Source: an uncultured Akkermansia sp. (GTDB taxonomy: Bacteria; Verrucomicrobiota; Verrucomicrobiia; Verrucomicrobiales; Akkermansiaceae). Taken from it: DNA of 8,812 bases. Each line of letters starts with the position of its first letter. The stretch's first letter is position 1. The position numbers were made by a program, and so were the translations under genes. The stretch lies in assembly GCA_904502165.1 (NCBI GenBank), contig CAJGDB010000080.1, positions 1 to 8,812 of the forward strand. Reading direction: 5' to 3'. This document shows, piece after piece, positions 1-6,182 of the stretch. A model generated the notes under the pieces. It was not told where the DNA came from. It ran no database searches and worked only from the letters and a program-made list of their open reading frames with translations.

Positions 1-51
1 GATACTAGATTAAGGTGACACCTCTCATTCCTATCTACCCTAAATAACAAT

Positions 52-171
52 ATGATACTCGTAGAATTATCCAAGTTACTCAAAGATGGCAAGTTTGATA
101 AGAATGCCAAGACATCCTCATCCAAGTTCCTCCAACTCGTAGATGCCGTATTTGATGCAATAGCATTTTAG
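52..171 (+). CDS. Hypothetical 39-residue ORF, upstream half of a frame interrupted by an amber codon
   Basis: ATG at 52 opens a 39-residue frame ending at TAG 169-171. The peptide begins MILVELSKLL, has a Lys/Asp-rich middle and ends in a hydrophobic tail (FLQLVDAVFDAIAF). It looks like a protein fragment with a helical end, but I recognise no family. The same frame is closed upstream by TGA at 16-18. No Shine-Dalgarno sequence precedes the ATG. Codon use is AT-rich, unlike the GC-rich genes to the right of the tRNA. The frame resumes at once with an ATG at 172, so this may be half of a broken gene. It could also be chance; confidence is low. Confidence 0.3.
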   Translation: MILVELSKLLKDGKFDKNAKTSSSKFLQLVDAVFDAIAF

Positions 172-342
172 ATGGATGTTGAAGAATTGAAAGCAGACCT
201 ACGCTCAGACGAAGAAAAGTTGCTTGAAAATCTGCACACCCCTCATCAGATACCACTTACAGAGATGGTGAAACGTCATTACAAGCAGACACAACCACGG
301 AGTCGAAGATATCACAGGGGCAACCTATCACATAAGCCTTGA
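172..342 (+). CDS. Hypothetical 56-residue ORF, downstream half of the same frame
   Basis: ATG at 172 directly follows the TAG of the preceding ORF in the same reading frame and runs 56 residues to TGA 340-342. The peptide starts MDVEELKADLRSDEEKLLEN, acidic and probably helical, and ends in a basic Arg/His/Lys-rich tail (QPRSRRYHRG). The charge pattern looks like real coding sequence, but no family is recognised. If the amber codon were read through, both halves would give one polypeptide of about 96 residues. Possible readings are a translationally coupled pair, a decayed single gene, or chance. Its AT-rich composition fits the surrounding island-like segment. Confidence 0.3.
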   Translation: MDVEELKADLRSDEEKLLENLHTPHQIPLTEMVKRHYKQTQPRSRRYHRGNLSHKP

Positions 343-587
343 AATTCTAACTGCTCATCTCTCAAAGGAATTAAAATTTATACAAGTCTATCATTATAAG
401 CTGCTTCCATAATAGAATCCATTTCTGTGAGCAACCATTTCTAAAATCAGAGTCTTTTGTGCAGAACTGTCCAATAGAAAATGCTTCCAATACAAATGTG
501 TTACCCCTTTATCCGTATAAGCTCATGAATTTTCGCAAAAATTTTCAGAAAATTTCCCTAAGGTAAATTTCTTTCATAAATAATCAT
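343..587. other. AT-rich stretch without a supported gene
   Basis: No start-to-stop frame of convincing length is present on either strand. Near 546-570 lies a weak A/T inverted repeat (AAATTT flanking CCCTAAGG). On the minus strand a 42-codon open stretch (394-522) has protein-like composition but no ATG at its head. The segment reads as decayed or intergenic DNA of the same AT-rich island as its neighbours. Confidence 0.6.
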
Positions 588-830
588 AGGTCAAATCCTT
601 ATCTGATTTTGATGACTTATAAGCGAATAGTCAGATAGGTGGATGACCTTCACGCTCGCTGAACTCTGAAAGTGAATTCAAAATGTTCATTGAGACCCCA
701 TAAGCAACCTGCGAGACTAGAAGCAGAGGTGGTGGCTTATGGGGGTGTTTTGTTCTACTTGGGAGACTGTCCGAGTAAAATTCTATTCGGAACAGGTAGG
801 GCGATGAGAGGAGGTAGATGAACTGCCTCT
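588..830 (+). ncRNA. Candidate structured noncoding RNA, unassigned class
   Basis: Consecutive strong helices nearly fill this stretch. They are 588-606 with 631-649 (16 pairs, small bulges); 655-664 with 685-694 (9 pairs, one mismatch); 696-705 with 735-744 (10 perfect pairs, CCCCATAAGC/GCTTATGGGG) enclosing 707-712 with 723-730; 755-761 with 793-799 enclosing 770-777 with 784-791; and 810-817 with 823-830. The non-Watson-Crick pairs at 658/691, 759/795, 775/786, 810/830 and 815/825 are all G-U when read as plus-strand RNA and would be C-A on the minus strand, which favours plus-strand transcription. A pyrimidine tract (831-842) follows the last hairpin. No reading frame fits the region. I could not match it to tmRNA, RNase P RNA, SRP RNA, rRNA or group II intron domain V. 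Its class, ends and promoter are unknown. It lies in the island-like segment, so it may belong to a mobile element. Confidence 0.45.
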
Positions 831-1169
831 CCTTCCTTTTCTTACATGCACATACTCATAGTTCGGTGACACAAAGGTATTGTAAAAATTTTTTATGGAA
901 ATTTTTAGGCATAGGGGTCAGTTTTAGATTAGAAGCATTTTCTATTAGAGGGAGTTATGAAAACTCTTCTTTGCAGGAAAAGGGTCTGATGAGGAGATAC
1001 CCCTTTATAAGAAATAATCATCAAAATCAATCTGCTCAACCCGATGAGCAACTTAACTGCATAACTACATAATTATCAACCCTTATGTGCAATGACAAAA
1101 ATTGACAAGAATTTTGACGTTTTGGAGCTTTTTAACCCACTATGACACAACTTTTACCAAAATAATGAC
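831..1169. other. AT-rich stretch without a supported gene, small hairpins only
   Basis: The DNA is A/T-run rich (for example around 884-908) and holds small dyads: AAAGGG 979-984 with CCCTTT 1001-1006, and TGCTC 1033-1037 with GAGCA 1046-1050. An 84-codon frame starting at 818 crosses it, but its ATG sits in the loop of the last hairpin of the structured RNA candidate and its composition is not protein-like. I see no promoter of good quality and no recognisable mobile-element gene. Confidence 0.6.
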
Positions 1170-1212
1170 AAAAAGAGAGAGTTGCGATTTTTAGTCGTAA
1201 CTCTCTCTTTTT
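1170..1212. terminator. Long bidirectional hairpin terminator beyond tRNA-Lys
   Basis: The 18-base arms 1170-1187 and 1195-1212 pair completely with a 7-base loop (TTTTTAG); one pair is G-T. The stem begins with five A and ends with five T, so either direction of transcription meets a hairpin followed by a short U tract. On the minus strand it lies 26 bases past the tRNA-Lys 3' end and is the natural terminator of that transcript. The single wobble (1184 with 1198) is G-U only on the plus strand, so it may also stop transcripts arriving from the left segment. Confidence 0.8.
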
Positions 1213-1237
1213 CAATCCCCACTGGGGAGTCGTTAGA

Positions 1238-1310
1238 TACGCGAATCGGGACTCGAACCCGAGACCAATAGATTAAAAGTCTACTGCTCTACCAACTGAG
1301 CTATTCGCGC
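1238..1310 (-). tRNA. tRNA-Lys (anticodon UUU)
   Basis: Read on the minus strand, the 73-base sequence folds as a full cloverleaf. The acceptor arms GCGCGAA and TTCGCGT pair with one G-U at the terminal pair. The D-arm is GCTC/GAGC with the AGTTGGTA loop. The anticodon stem is GTAGA/TCTAT with loop CTTTTAA, giving anticodon TTT (plus-strand 1275-1277). The variable region has 5 bases and the T-arm is TCGGG-TTCGAGT-CCCGA. The discriminator is A; CCA is not encoded and must be added by nucleotidyltransferase. A promoter lies upstream and a hairpin terminator downstream. Its 3' end coincides with the change to AT-rich DNA, so this gene is a likely integration site. Confidence 0.97.
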
Positions 1311-1337
1311 ACTGGTGCCACATACAGCGGCGAGCGG

Positions 1338-1366
1338 ATATTACAGGCTAGGCTCTGCAAAGTCAA
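1338..1366 (-). promoter_or_regulatory. Promoter of tRNA-Lys
   Basis: On the minus strand TTGACT (1361-1366) is followed after exactly 17 bases by TAATAT (1338-1343). Both hexamers are close to the sigma-70 consensus. Transcription would begin near 1331, leaving a leader of about 20 bases before the tRNA 5' end at 1310. Confidence 0.75.
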
Positions 1367-1454
1367 GCAAAAATCATCATCCCTGTCAGAAAAAAAAGCA
1401 TCCGGCCTATTCCTCCGCATGGCCTGCCAGATACTGGTAAAAACAAGTTAATAC

Positions 1455-1483
1455 TTGACTCACAGCGCACACGCGAGTACCAT
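1455..1483 (+). promoter_or_regulatory. Promoter of the GYF_2-PrsW gene, predicting a leaderless mRNA
   Basis: TTGACT (1455-1460) and TACCAT (1478-1483) are 17 bases apart. The expected transcription start, about 7 bases past the second hexamer, falls at 1489-1491, on the GTG start codon at 1490. The -10 element matches consensus in 4 of 6 positions. The tRNA promoter is divergent from it. Confidence 0.45.
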
Positions 1484-1489
1484 GCGTGC

Positions 1490-2737
1490 GTGTCCTCAGC
1501 AAGTTCAAAACAGGCAAGGTATTATCTGCAGCTTCCCCAGGGAGAGCAGGAAGGGCCGTATAGTCTCAAGGAACTGCGCGAAATGCTGCAGCGCGAACTC
1601 ATCAATGCCGACACAGAAGTACGGGAGGAAGGCACAGAGCATACGCAGGCCGTTGACGAGTTACTGAATGGAGCCGTATCCAACGCGATTGATGACATAA
1701 CCGGGCTTTCCGGGATTTCCACCTTCTCCCTGAAGCACTTTTTTTCCGACGTATTCCGCCGCCACAGCCGAGAGGAACTGCTGGAGGTATTCTGCTGCGG
1801 AACAAGCGGCACAACACCACCGCTCCATGCCATCAACTGCAACTGGCCGAGCCCTTGGATATTCACCCGGATGCTGCTGGGGTGCCTGCTGCTCTATTTC
1901 GGGTTCAACTGGGCGAGCAACACTTTCCAGACCCCGACCCTCCTGCCCGGATTAATGTTTGTGGGCAACTTTGCCATTCCTTTCTGTGTAGCCATCCTCT
2001 TCTTTGAGCTGAATGTACGCCGCGAAGTTCCCTTTCTGGAATTGATGCGGGCCATGTTATACGGAGGTTTGATTGCACTCATCATCTCCCTGCTTCTCAC
2101 CACGATGAGTCCCAGTCTGGTAGCCTGGATTGCCGGGCCTGTCGAAGAGCCCGCCAAACTGCTGGCTGTCATCCTCATAGCCGGCAGCAGACGAAACGGA
2201 CGCATTCTTACAGGTCTGCTGCTCGGGGCGGGTGTCGGGGCCGGATTCGCCGCCTTCGAGAGTGCGGGGTACACCTATACAGAAGTCATCCGCCTGGTGA
2301 GCAGCTCCATAGCGGCTGAATTAGTTGCCTCCTTCAATCCCCGCCAGGGTCTTGCCATTGCTGAAAGCCTGCAGAGCATCAACCCCGATGCCGTCATGCA
2401 GATCCGGGCGCTCATCACCCCCTTCGGGCACATAGTCTGGACGGCCATCACCGCCGGGGCCTACTGGCTGGTGCTCAGGCAGCGCATTGCAGAGGGACTT
2501 CGCACCAGTACAGCCACCGGCATTGACTGGAGCGCCCTGACCGATATCCGTTTCCTGCGGATTGCCTGCATTCCGGTGGTACTCCACATGGTATGGAACA
2601 CCCCCTGGCTGGCTGAATACGGGCTGCTGCGATTCCTGGTGCTGGGTATCATTGCATGGGCTGTTGCCCTGCGGCTGGTGCAGGCAGGGCTGCACCAGAT
2701 ACGCGAAGAGAAAGCCACCCGCAGCCTGCCTTGCTGA
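1490..2737 (+). CDS. GYF_2 domain plus PrsW-type intramembrane protease
   Basis: This 415-residue membrane protein has two parts. Residues 11-60 match the GYF_2 (DUF4339) pattern: aromatic start YYLQL, then GPYSLKEL and a region ending near DTEV. Residues 124-396 hold about eight hydrophobic segments with the PrsW (MEROPS M82/CPBP-like) motifs: EExxK at 219-223 inside a membrane segment, FAAFE ending at E257, H314 in PFGHIVW, and HMVWN at 366-370. PrsW of Bacillus cleaves an anti-sigma factor. A similar role here is inference, and no anti-sigma gene is adjacent. The N-terminal domain may bind a substrate or partner. The GTG start is chosen because no in-frame ATG precedes the GYF_2 domain; there is no Shine-Dalgarno sequence. 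The stop is 5 bases from the convergent GH35 gene. The catalytic residues look intact. Confidence 0.85.
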   Translation: MSSASSKQARYYLQLPQGEQEGPYSLKELREMLQRELINADTEVREEGTEHTQAVDELLNGAVSNAIDDITGLSGISTFSLKHFFSDVFRRHSREELLEVFCCGTSGTTPPLHAINCNWPSPWIFTRMLLGCLLLYFGFNWASNTFQTPTLLPGLMFVGNFAIPFCVAILFFELNVRREVPFLELMRAMLYGGLIALIISLLLTTMSPSLVAWIAGPVEEPAKLLAVILIAGSRRNGRILTGLLLGAGVGAGFAAFESAGYTYTEVIRLVSSSIAAELVASFNPRQGLAIAESLQSINPDAVMQIRALITPFGHIVWTAITAGAYWLVLRQRIAEGLRTSTATGIDWSALTDIRFLRIACIPVVLHMVWNTPWLAEYGLLRFLVLGIIAWAVALRLVQAGLHQIREEKATRSLPC

Positions 2738-2742
2738 GCAGA

Positions 2743-4650
2743 CTACCACTGGTTGTTGAGACTCCTGGTCTCCTTATGCACCTCCATGTTGCGTTCCTTC
2801 CGGCCGGAGACAGGCGGCGGCTCCTCTGTCACCATGTGCAAATCAAGCACCTCAATGCGGTTAGAGCCGGGCATGAGGAAACCGGCAGGACAATACAGGC
2901 GCTCCTGAGGGCCGATATGCCAGTAACGCCCGAGCAAGTGCCCGTTCACCCATACATAGCCCTTCTGCCAGCCGGTCATATCAAGGAACGTATCTACAGG
3001 AGATTCCACCTGAATTTCGGCGCGATATAAAGCCCCCTGCTCCTTGCCGCGCACATGGCCGGTTTTACGCACCGGCGCGGGCAATGGTTTATTCAGGTCC
3101 ATCCGCTCCACGCGCCAATCATTCAGCACCGCATCACCCAGCTTCACATCACCGATGAGCCCCTTGCGGTCCTTCTCCATGAACCTGGAGAAATTCACAT
3201 GCCCGAAAGTATCTACCACAATCTTGAGCGTGGTGGCGTTCTTGCGTGCCGGAATCTCCAGGCTGGTCTGCCCTAGGCGACGATCAAGTGTTCCCACAAA
3301 TGACTCTCCGGTATAGACCAGCGCATAATCATGCGCCCGGCAGGTAAGCACAGCGGCCTCACCAGCTGGAATTTCTGTAGTGTAAATACCTATACCCTGA
3401 TTCTGCCCCAGGCTTTCCAGTGTAGGCGGGGTGCAGAACACCTGCGTTTCCTTCGTTCCGCGCAGCGCGTGAAAATCGCAGACCTGCTTCAGCCTGAATG
3501 CCGGCAATTCGCCCGAGACGGGCTGTTCCGGTTCCGGCAGTTCTGCAACTGCCGGTAACGCAGCCCTGATGATGTTGCGATATTCAAAGTATTCCTTCGT
3601 CAGATTACCATGCTCTCCTATGGGTGAGCCATAATCATAGCTGGTGAGATCCGGCTCGAACTTTGAGCCGTCGGGATTGGTATTTGCGCCAGCAGTCAGT
3701 CCGAAATTCGTGCCGCCGTGCAGCACAAAGAGATTGAAAGACACCCCATCCTTCATATACCATCGGACAGAGTTGAGGGCATTACGGCTGGGAGTCCAGT
3801 TTCCTTCCCCCCAATGGCGCAACCAGCCGGGATAAGTCTCGCTGCTGAACACAGGCACCCCGGGAGCCACACGCAGTGCCGTCTGCATCTGCCAGGCATT
3901 ATCGGCCGGGTCCAGGCCCACGGCTACCCCCGAAGGCACAAAACGCAGATGGTGCGAGGCGCTTCCTTCCGAGAGGTAGAACGGCCCCGCGCCTTTCTGC
4001 GTCCAGAAATCCTTGAGCCATTCGATGTAGGCCAGCTCATCGTGCTCGCTCTTGTAGCTGCCATATTCATTTTCCAGCTGCACCATGAGGATGGGGCCAC
4101 CATTGCGGCTTAAACGCGGTATTGCAATCTCCGCCATTTTCTCCAGATAGCGGGTCTGGGCCTCCATGAATTGTTTGTTTCCGGTGTAGCGCAGCGGGGT
4201 TACATCATCCCTGAGGAGATAAGTGGGCAAACCACCCAGATCCCACTCGCCACACACATAGGGGCCGGGGCGGAACAGTACCCACATGCCCTCTTCCTGG
4301 CACATATCGATAAAAGCCCCTATATCATTGCGCCCGCTGAAATTCCAGCTTCCGTCCTCCTGTTCCATGGCATTCCAGAAGGTATAGAAGGCAATCGTAT
4401 TGAGGCCCATGGCCTTTGCTGCGCGGATGCGGTGCCGCCAATGGCCGCGGGGAACACGCTGCGGATGTATTTCGCCGGAACGAATCTGAAACGGCACGCC
4501 ATCAAGCAGAAACTCCCGGCCATCTTTCCCACCGAAAGAAAGGACAGCGGGCCTGCCACCCACCGGCTTCTGCAGATTCTTCATGGCTTCCACTCCTCCC
4601 TCTGCTACAAAGGCAGCCAGCGCCAGCATGCTCATCAGTATGCTTCTCAT
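2743..4650 (-). CDS. Secreted GH35 beta-galactosidase
   Basis: This 635-residue protein hydrolyses terminal beta-galactosides from glycans. Residues 1-22 form a signal peptide (MRSILMSMLALAAFVA core, likely cleavage after VEA), so it acts in the periplasm or outside the cell. The catalytic barrel covers about 45-366. SGEIHPQR (58-65) and the GH35 signature around 184-199 contain the acid/base E195 (ENEYG). The nucleophile is predicted as E271 in SETYPGW. Residues 366-635 are beta-rich accessory domains, including a galactose-binding-like part near 555-577 (WVNGHLLGRYW). ATG at 4650 is chosen because the frame extends upstream only through a TTG and across the ugd terminator. The length suits bacterial GH35 enzymes. 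The true substrate (mucin O-glycan, plant or milk galactoside) cannot be read from the sequence. Confidence 0.93.
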   Translation of the reverse strand: MRSILMSMLALAAFVAEGGVEAMKNLQKPVGGRPAVLSFGGKDGREFLLDGVPFQIRSGEIHPQRVPRGHWRHRIRAAKAMGLNTIAFYTFWNAMEQEDGSWNFSGRNDIGAFIDMCQEEGMWVLFRPGPYVCGEWDLGGLPTYLLRDDVTPLRYTGNKQFMEAQTRYLEKMAEIAIPRLSRNGGPILMVQLENEYGSYKSEHDELAYIEWLKDFWTQKGAGPFYLSEGSASHHLRFVPSGVAVGLDPADNAWQMQTALRVAPGVPVFSSETYPGWLRHWGEGNWTPSRNALNSVRWYMKDGVSFNLFVLHGGTNFGLTAGANTNPDGSKFEPDLTSYDYGSPIGEHGNLTKEYFEYRNIIRAALPAVAELPEPEQPVSGELPAFRLKQVCDFHALRGTKETQVFCTPPTLESLGQNQGIGIYTTEIPAGEAAVLTCRAHDYALVYTGESFVGTLDRRLGQTSLEIPARKNATTLKIVVDTFGHVNFSRFMEKDRKGLIGDVKLGDAVLNDWRVERMDLNKPLPAPVRKTGHVRGKEQGALYRAEIQVESPVDTFLDMTGWQKGYVWVNGHLLGRYWHIGPQERLYCPAGFLMPGSNRIEVLDLHMVTEEPPPVSGRKERNMEVHKETRSLNNQW

Positions 4651-4688
4651 AGTCTGCCTGTATACCCTATATACTACCGGAATTCCAG

Positions 4689-4724
4689 AAAAAAAATTGC
4701 TGCCGGGAGTTTTCCCGGCAGCAA
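4689..4724 (-). terminator. Rho-independent terminator of ugd
   Basis: Arms 4697-4708 (TTGCTGCCGGGA) and 4713-4724 pair perfectly over 12 bases with a 4-base loop. On the minus strand the hairpin is followed by eight U (plus-strand A run 4689-4696). It lies 25 bases past the ugd stop codon. It separates ugd from the downstream GH35 gene, so GH35 needs its own promoter within 4651-4688 or must depend on read-through. Confidence 0.95.
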
Positions 4725-4748
4725 TGCTGAAAAAGAACGAGGTCGGGC

Positions 4749-6059
4749 TCAACCTATACGACTGTACTCAAACCCTTCAGAACGAGCCTCTTCGATATCA
4801 TACAGATTGCGGCCATCAATAATGATGCGTCCGCGCATCGTCTTGCGAAGAACCGCCCAGCTGGGCACGCGGAACTGTTTCCAGTCGGTGACAATCACCA
4901 GCGCATCCGCATCCACACAGGTATCATACATATCCTCGCAGTATGTGATAGTGTTCTCACCCAGACGCCGGCGGGCCTCATCCATGGCAACAGGGTCATA
5001 GGCACGAACTTCACAACCATGCTGCAGCAGAGAATCAATCAGCACCAGAGAGGGAGCCTCCCGCATATCATCCGTACCGGGCTTGAAGGCAAGCCCCCAC
5101 ACAGCAATGCACTTACCAGTCAGCTCCGGCATGGCGGCTTTCAGCTTGGCAAACGGAATAGTCTTCTGGCGCTCGTTCACGGCTTCCACAGCCTCCAGAA
5201 TACTCATCTTGTACCCCAGTTCCGCACCGCTGCGGATGAGGGCCTTGACATCCTTCGGGAAACAGGAACCACCATAACCGCAGCCAGGGTACAGGAATTT
5301 CTTACCGATGCGGTCATCCGTGCCTATACCACGCCGCACAGCATCCACATTGGCACCCACCAGCTCACAGAGGTTCGCGATGTCATTCATGAATGAGATA
5401 CGCGTAGCCAGCATACTGTTGGAGGCATACTTAATCATCTCTGCGCTGGGAATATCACACACCTGCACGCGGTCGCTGATCAAGGTGAAGGGGCGGTAAA
5501 GGTGGCGCATCAGTCTGGCGGCTTCCTCATCTTCCACGCCGACCACTACGCGGTCAGGGCGCATGAAATCCTCAATGGCAGTACCCTCTTTCAGGAACTC
5601 CGGGTTGCTTGCCACACCGAACGGCACACTCACCCCGCGTTTATCAAGCTCCTCCTGCACAGCCTTCTTCACCTTGGCCCAGGTTCCGACGGGCACGGTG
5701 CTCTTGGTAATGAGCAAGGTGTATTTCTTGATATGGCGGCCGAACTCACGGGCAACCTCCAGCACATAGCGCAGGTCTGCAGAGCCATCTTCATCCGGCG
5801 GGGTTCCTACGGCAGAGAACACCACATCCACATCGTCGATGCATTCTGCCAGGCTGGTGGTGAACTTCAGGCGGCCGGCATCCTGATTCTGCAGAACAAG
5901 CTCCTTCAGCCCGGGTTCATAAATAGGCATGATTCCCTCCTGCAGATTCTGAATCTTCTCCAGGTTCACATCCACACAGGTTACCATATTACCCATTTCC
6001 GCGAAACATGTACCACTTACCAGGCCCACATAGCCTGTACCAACCATCGCAATATTCAT
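4749..6059 (-). CDS. ugd: UDP-glucose 6-dehydrogenase
   Basis: This 436-residue cytoplasmic enzyme oxidises UDP-glucose to UDP-glucuronate with two NAD+, supplying precursors for surface polysaccharides. The N-terminal Rossmann domain shows GTGYVG (7-12) and D30 (CVDVN). SAVGTPPDEDG (82-92) and TKSTVPVGT (118-126) follow. The catalytic region has NPEFLKEG (152-159, E154), K210 and N214 in IKYASN, and the nucleophile C266 in GGSCFPKD with D270. The spacing equals that of characterised UGDs. The C-terminal domain contains WGLAFKPGTDDMREAPS (321-337) and the family-typical DGRN (415-418). ATG 6059 begins directly with the Rossmann strand. There is no Shine-Dalgarno sequence. It has its own promoter and a strong terminator, so it is probably monocistronic. 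A related GDP-mannose or UDP-N-acetyl sugar dehydrogenase is less likely. Confidence 0.95.
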   Translation of the reverse strand: MNIAMVGTGYVGLVSGTCFAEMGNMVTCVDVNLEKIQNLQEGIMPIYEPGLKELVLQNQDAGRLKFTTSLAECIDDVDVVFSAVGTPPDEDGSADLRYVLEVAREFGRHIKKYTLLITKSTVPVGTWAKVKKAVQEELDKRGVSVPFGVASNPEFLKEGTAIEDFMRPDRVVVGVEDEEAARLMRHLYRPFTLISDRVQVCDIPSAEMIKYASNSMLATRISFMNDIANLCELVGANVDAVRRGIGTDDRIGKKFLYPGCGYGGSCFPKDVKALIRSGAELGYKMSILEAVEAVNERQKTIPFAKLKAAMPELTGKCIAVWGLAFKPGTDDMREAPSLVLIDSLLQHGCEVRAYDPVAMDEARRRLGENTITYCEDMYDTCVDADALVIVTDWKQFRVPSWAVLRKTMRGRIIIDGRNLYDIEEARSEGFEYSRIG

Positions 6060-6123
6060 AATATTCTGATTGCTTTTTATGGAAAAATTGACTTACAGAG
6101 ACGCTCTCCAACGGATTGCCTCA

Positions 6124-6151
6124 AATCTACCAGAATACCTTATAAAGTCAA
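6124..6151 (-). promoter_or_regulatory. ugd: Promoter of ugd
   Basis: On the minus strand TTGACT (6146-6151) and TAGATT (6124-6129) are 16 bases apart, within the 123-base gap upstream of ugd. A start near 6117 would give a leader of about 57 bases containing only a weak GAGA/TCTC dyad. Confidence 0.6.
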
Positions 6152-6182
6152 GTGATAAATCCGGAAATTCCCCTGCGTTTCA

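Noticed and set aside
1..18. Possible C-terminal end of an upstream gene (five codons, then TGA)
   Set aside because: Too short to distinguish from chance.
394..522. Minus-strand open stretch encoding a protein-like peptide (contains LILEMVAHRNGFYYGSS)
   Set aside because: It has no ATG at its head, spans only about 42 codons and matches no family I know; it may be a gene remnant, but the evidence is too thin.
818..1072. 84-codon plus-strand frame
   Set aside because: Its ATG lies in the loop of a hairpin of the structured RNA candidate, its composition is not protein-like, and no family or ribosome-binding signal supports it.
4651..4752. Upstream extension of GH35 to a TTG at 4752
   Set aside because: The extra 34 codons cover the ugd terminator and would bury the signal peptide inside the protein.
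4171..5001. 276-codon plus-strand frame
   Set aside because: It is antisense to the GH35 start, the ugd terminator and the ugd end, all of which are well supported.
5502..6155. 217-codon plus-strand frame
   Set aside because: It is antisense to ugd and crosses the ugd promoter, and its composition is a shadow of ugd codons.
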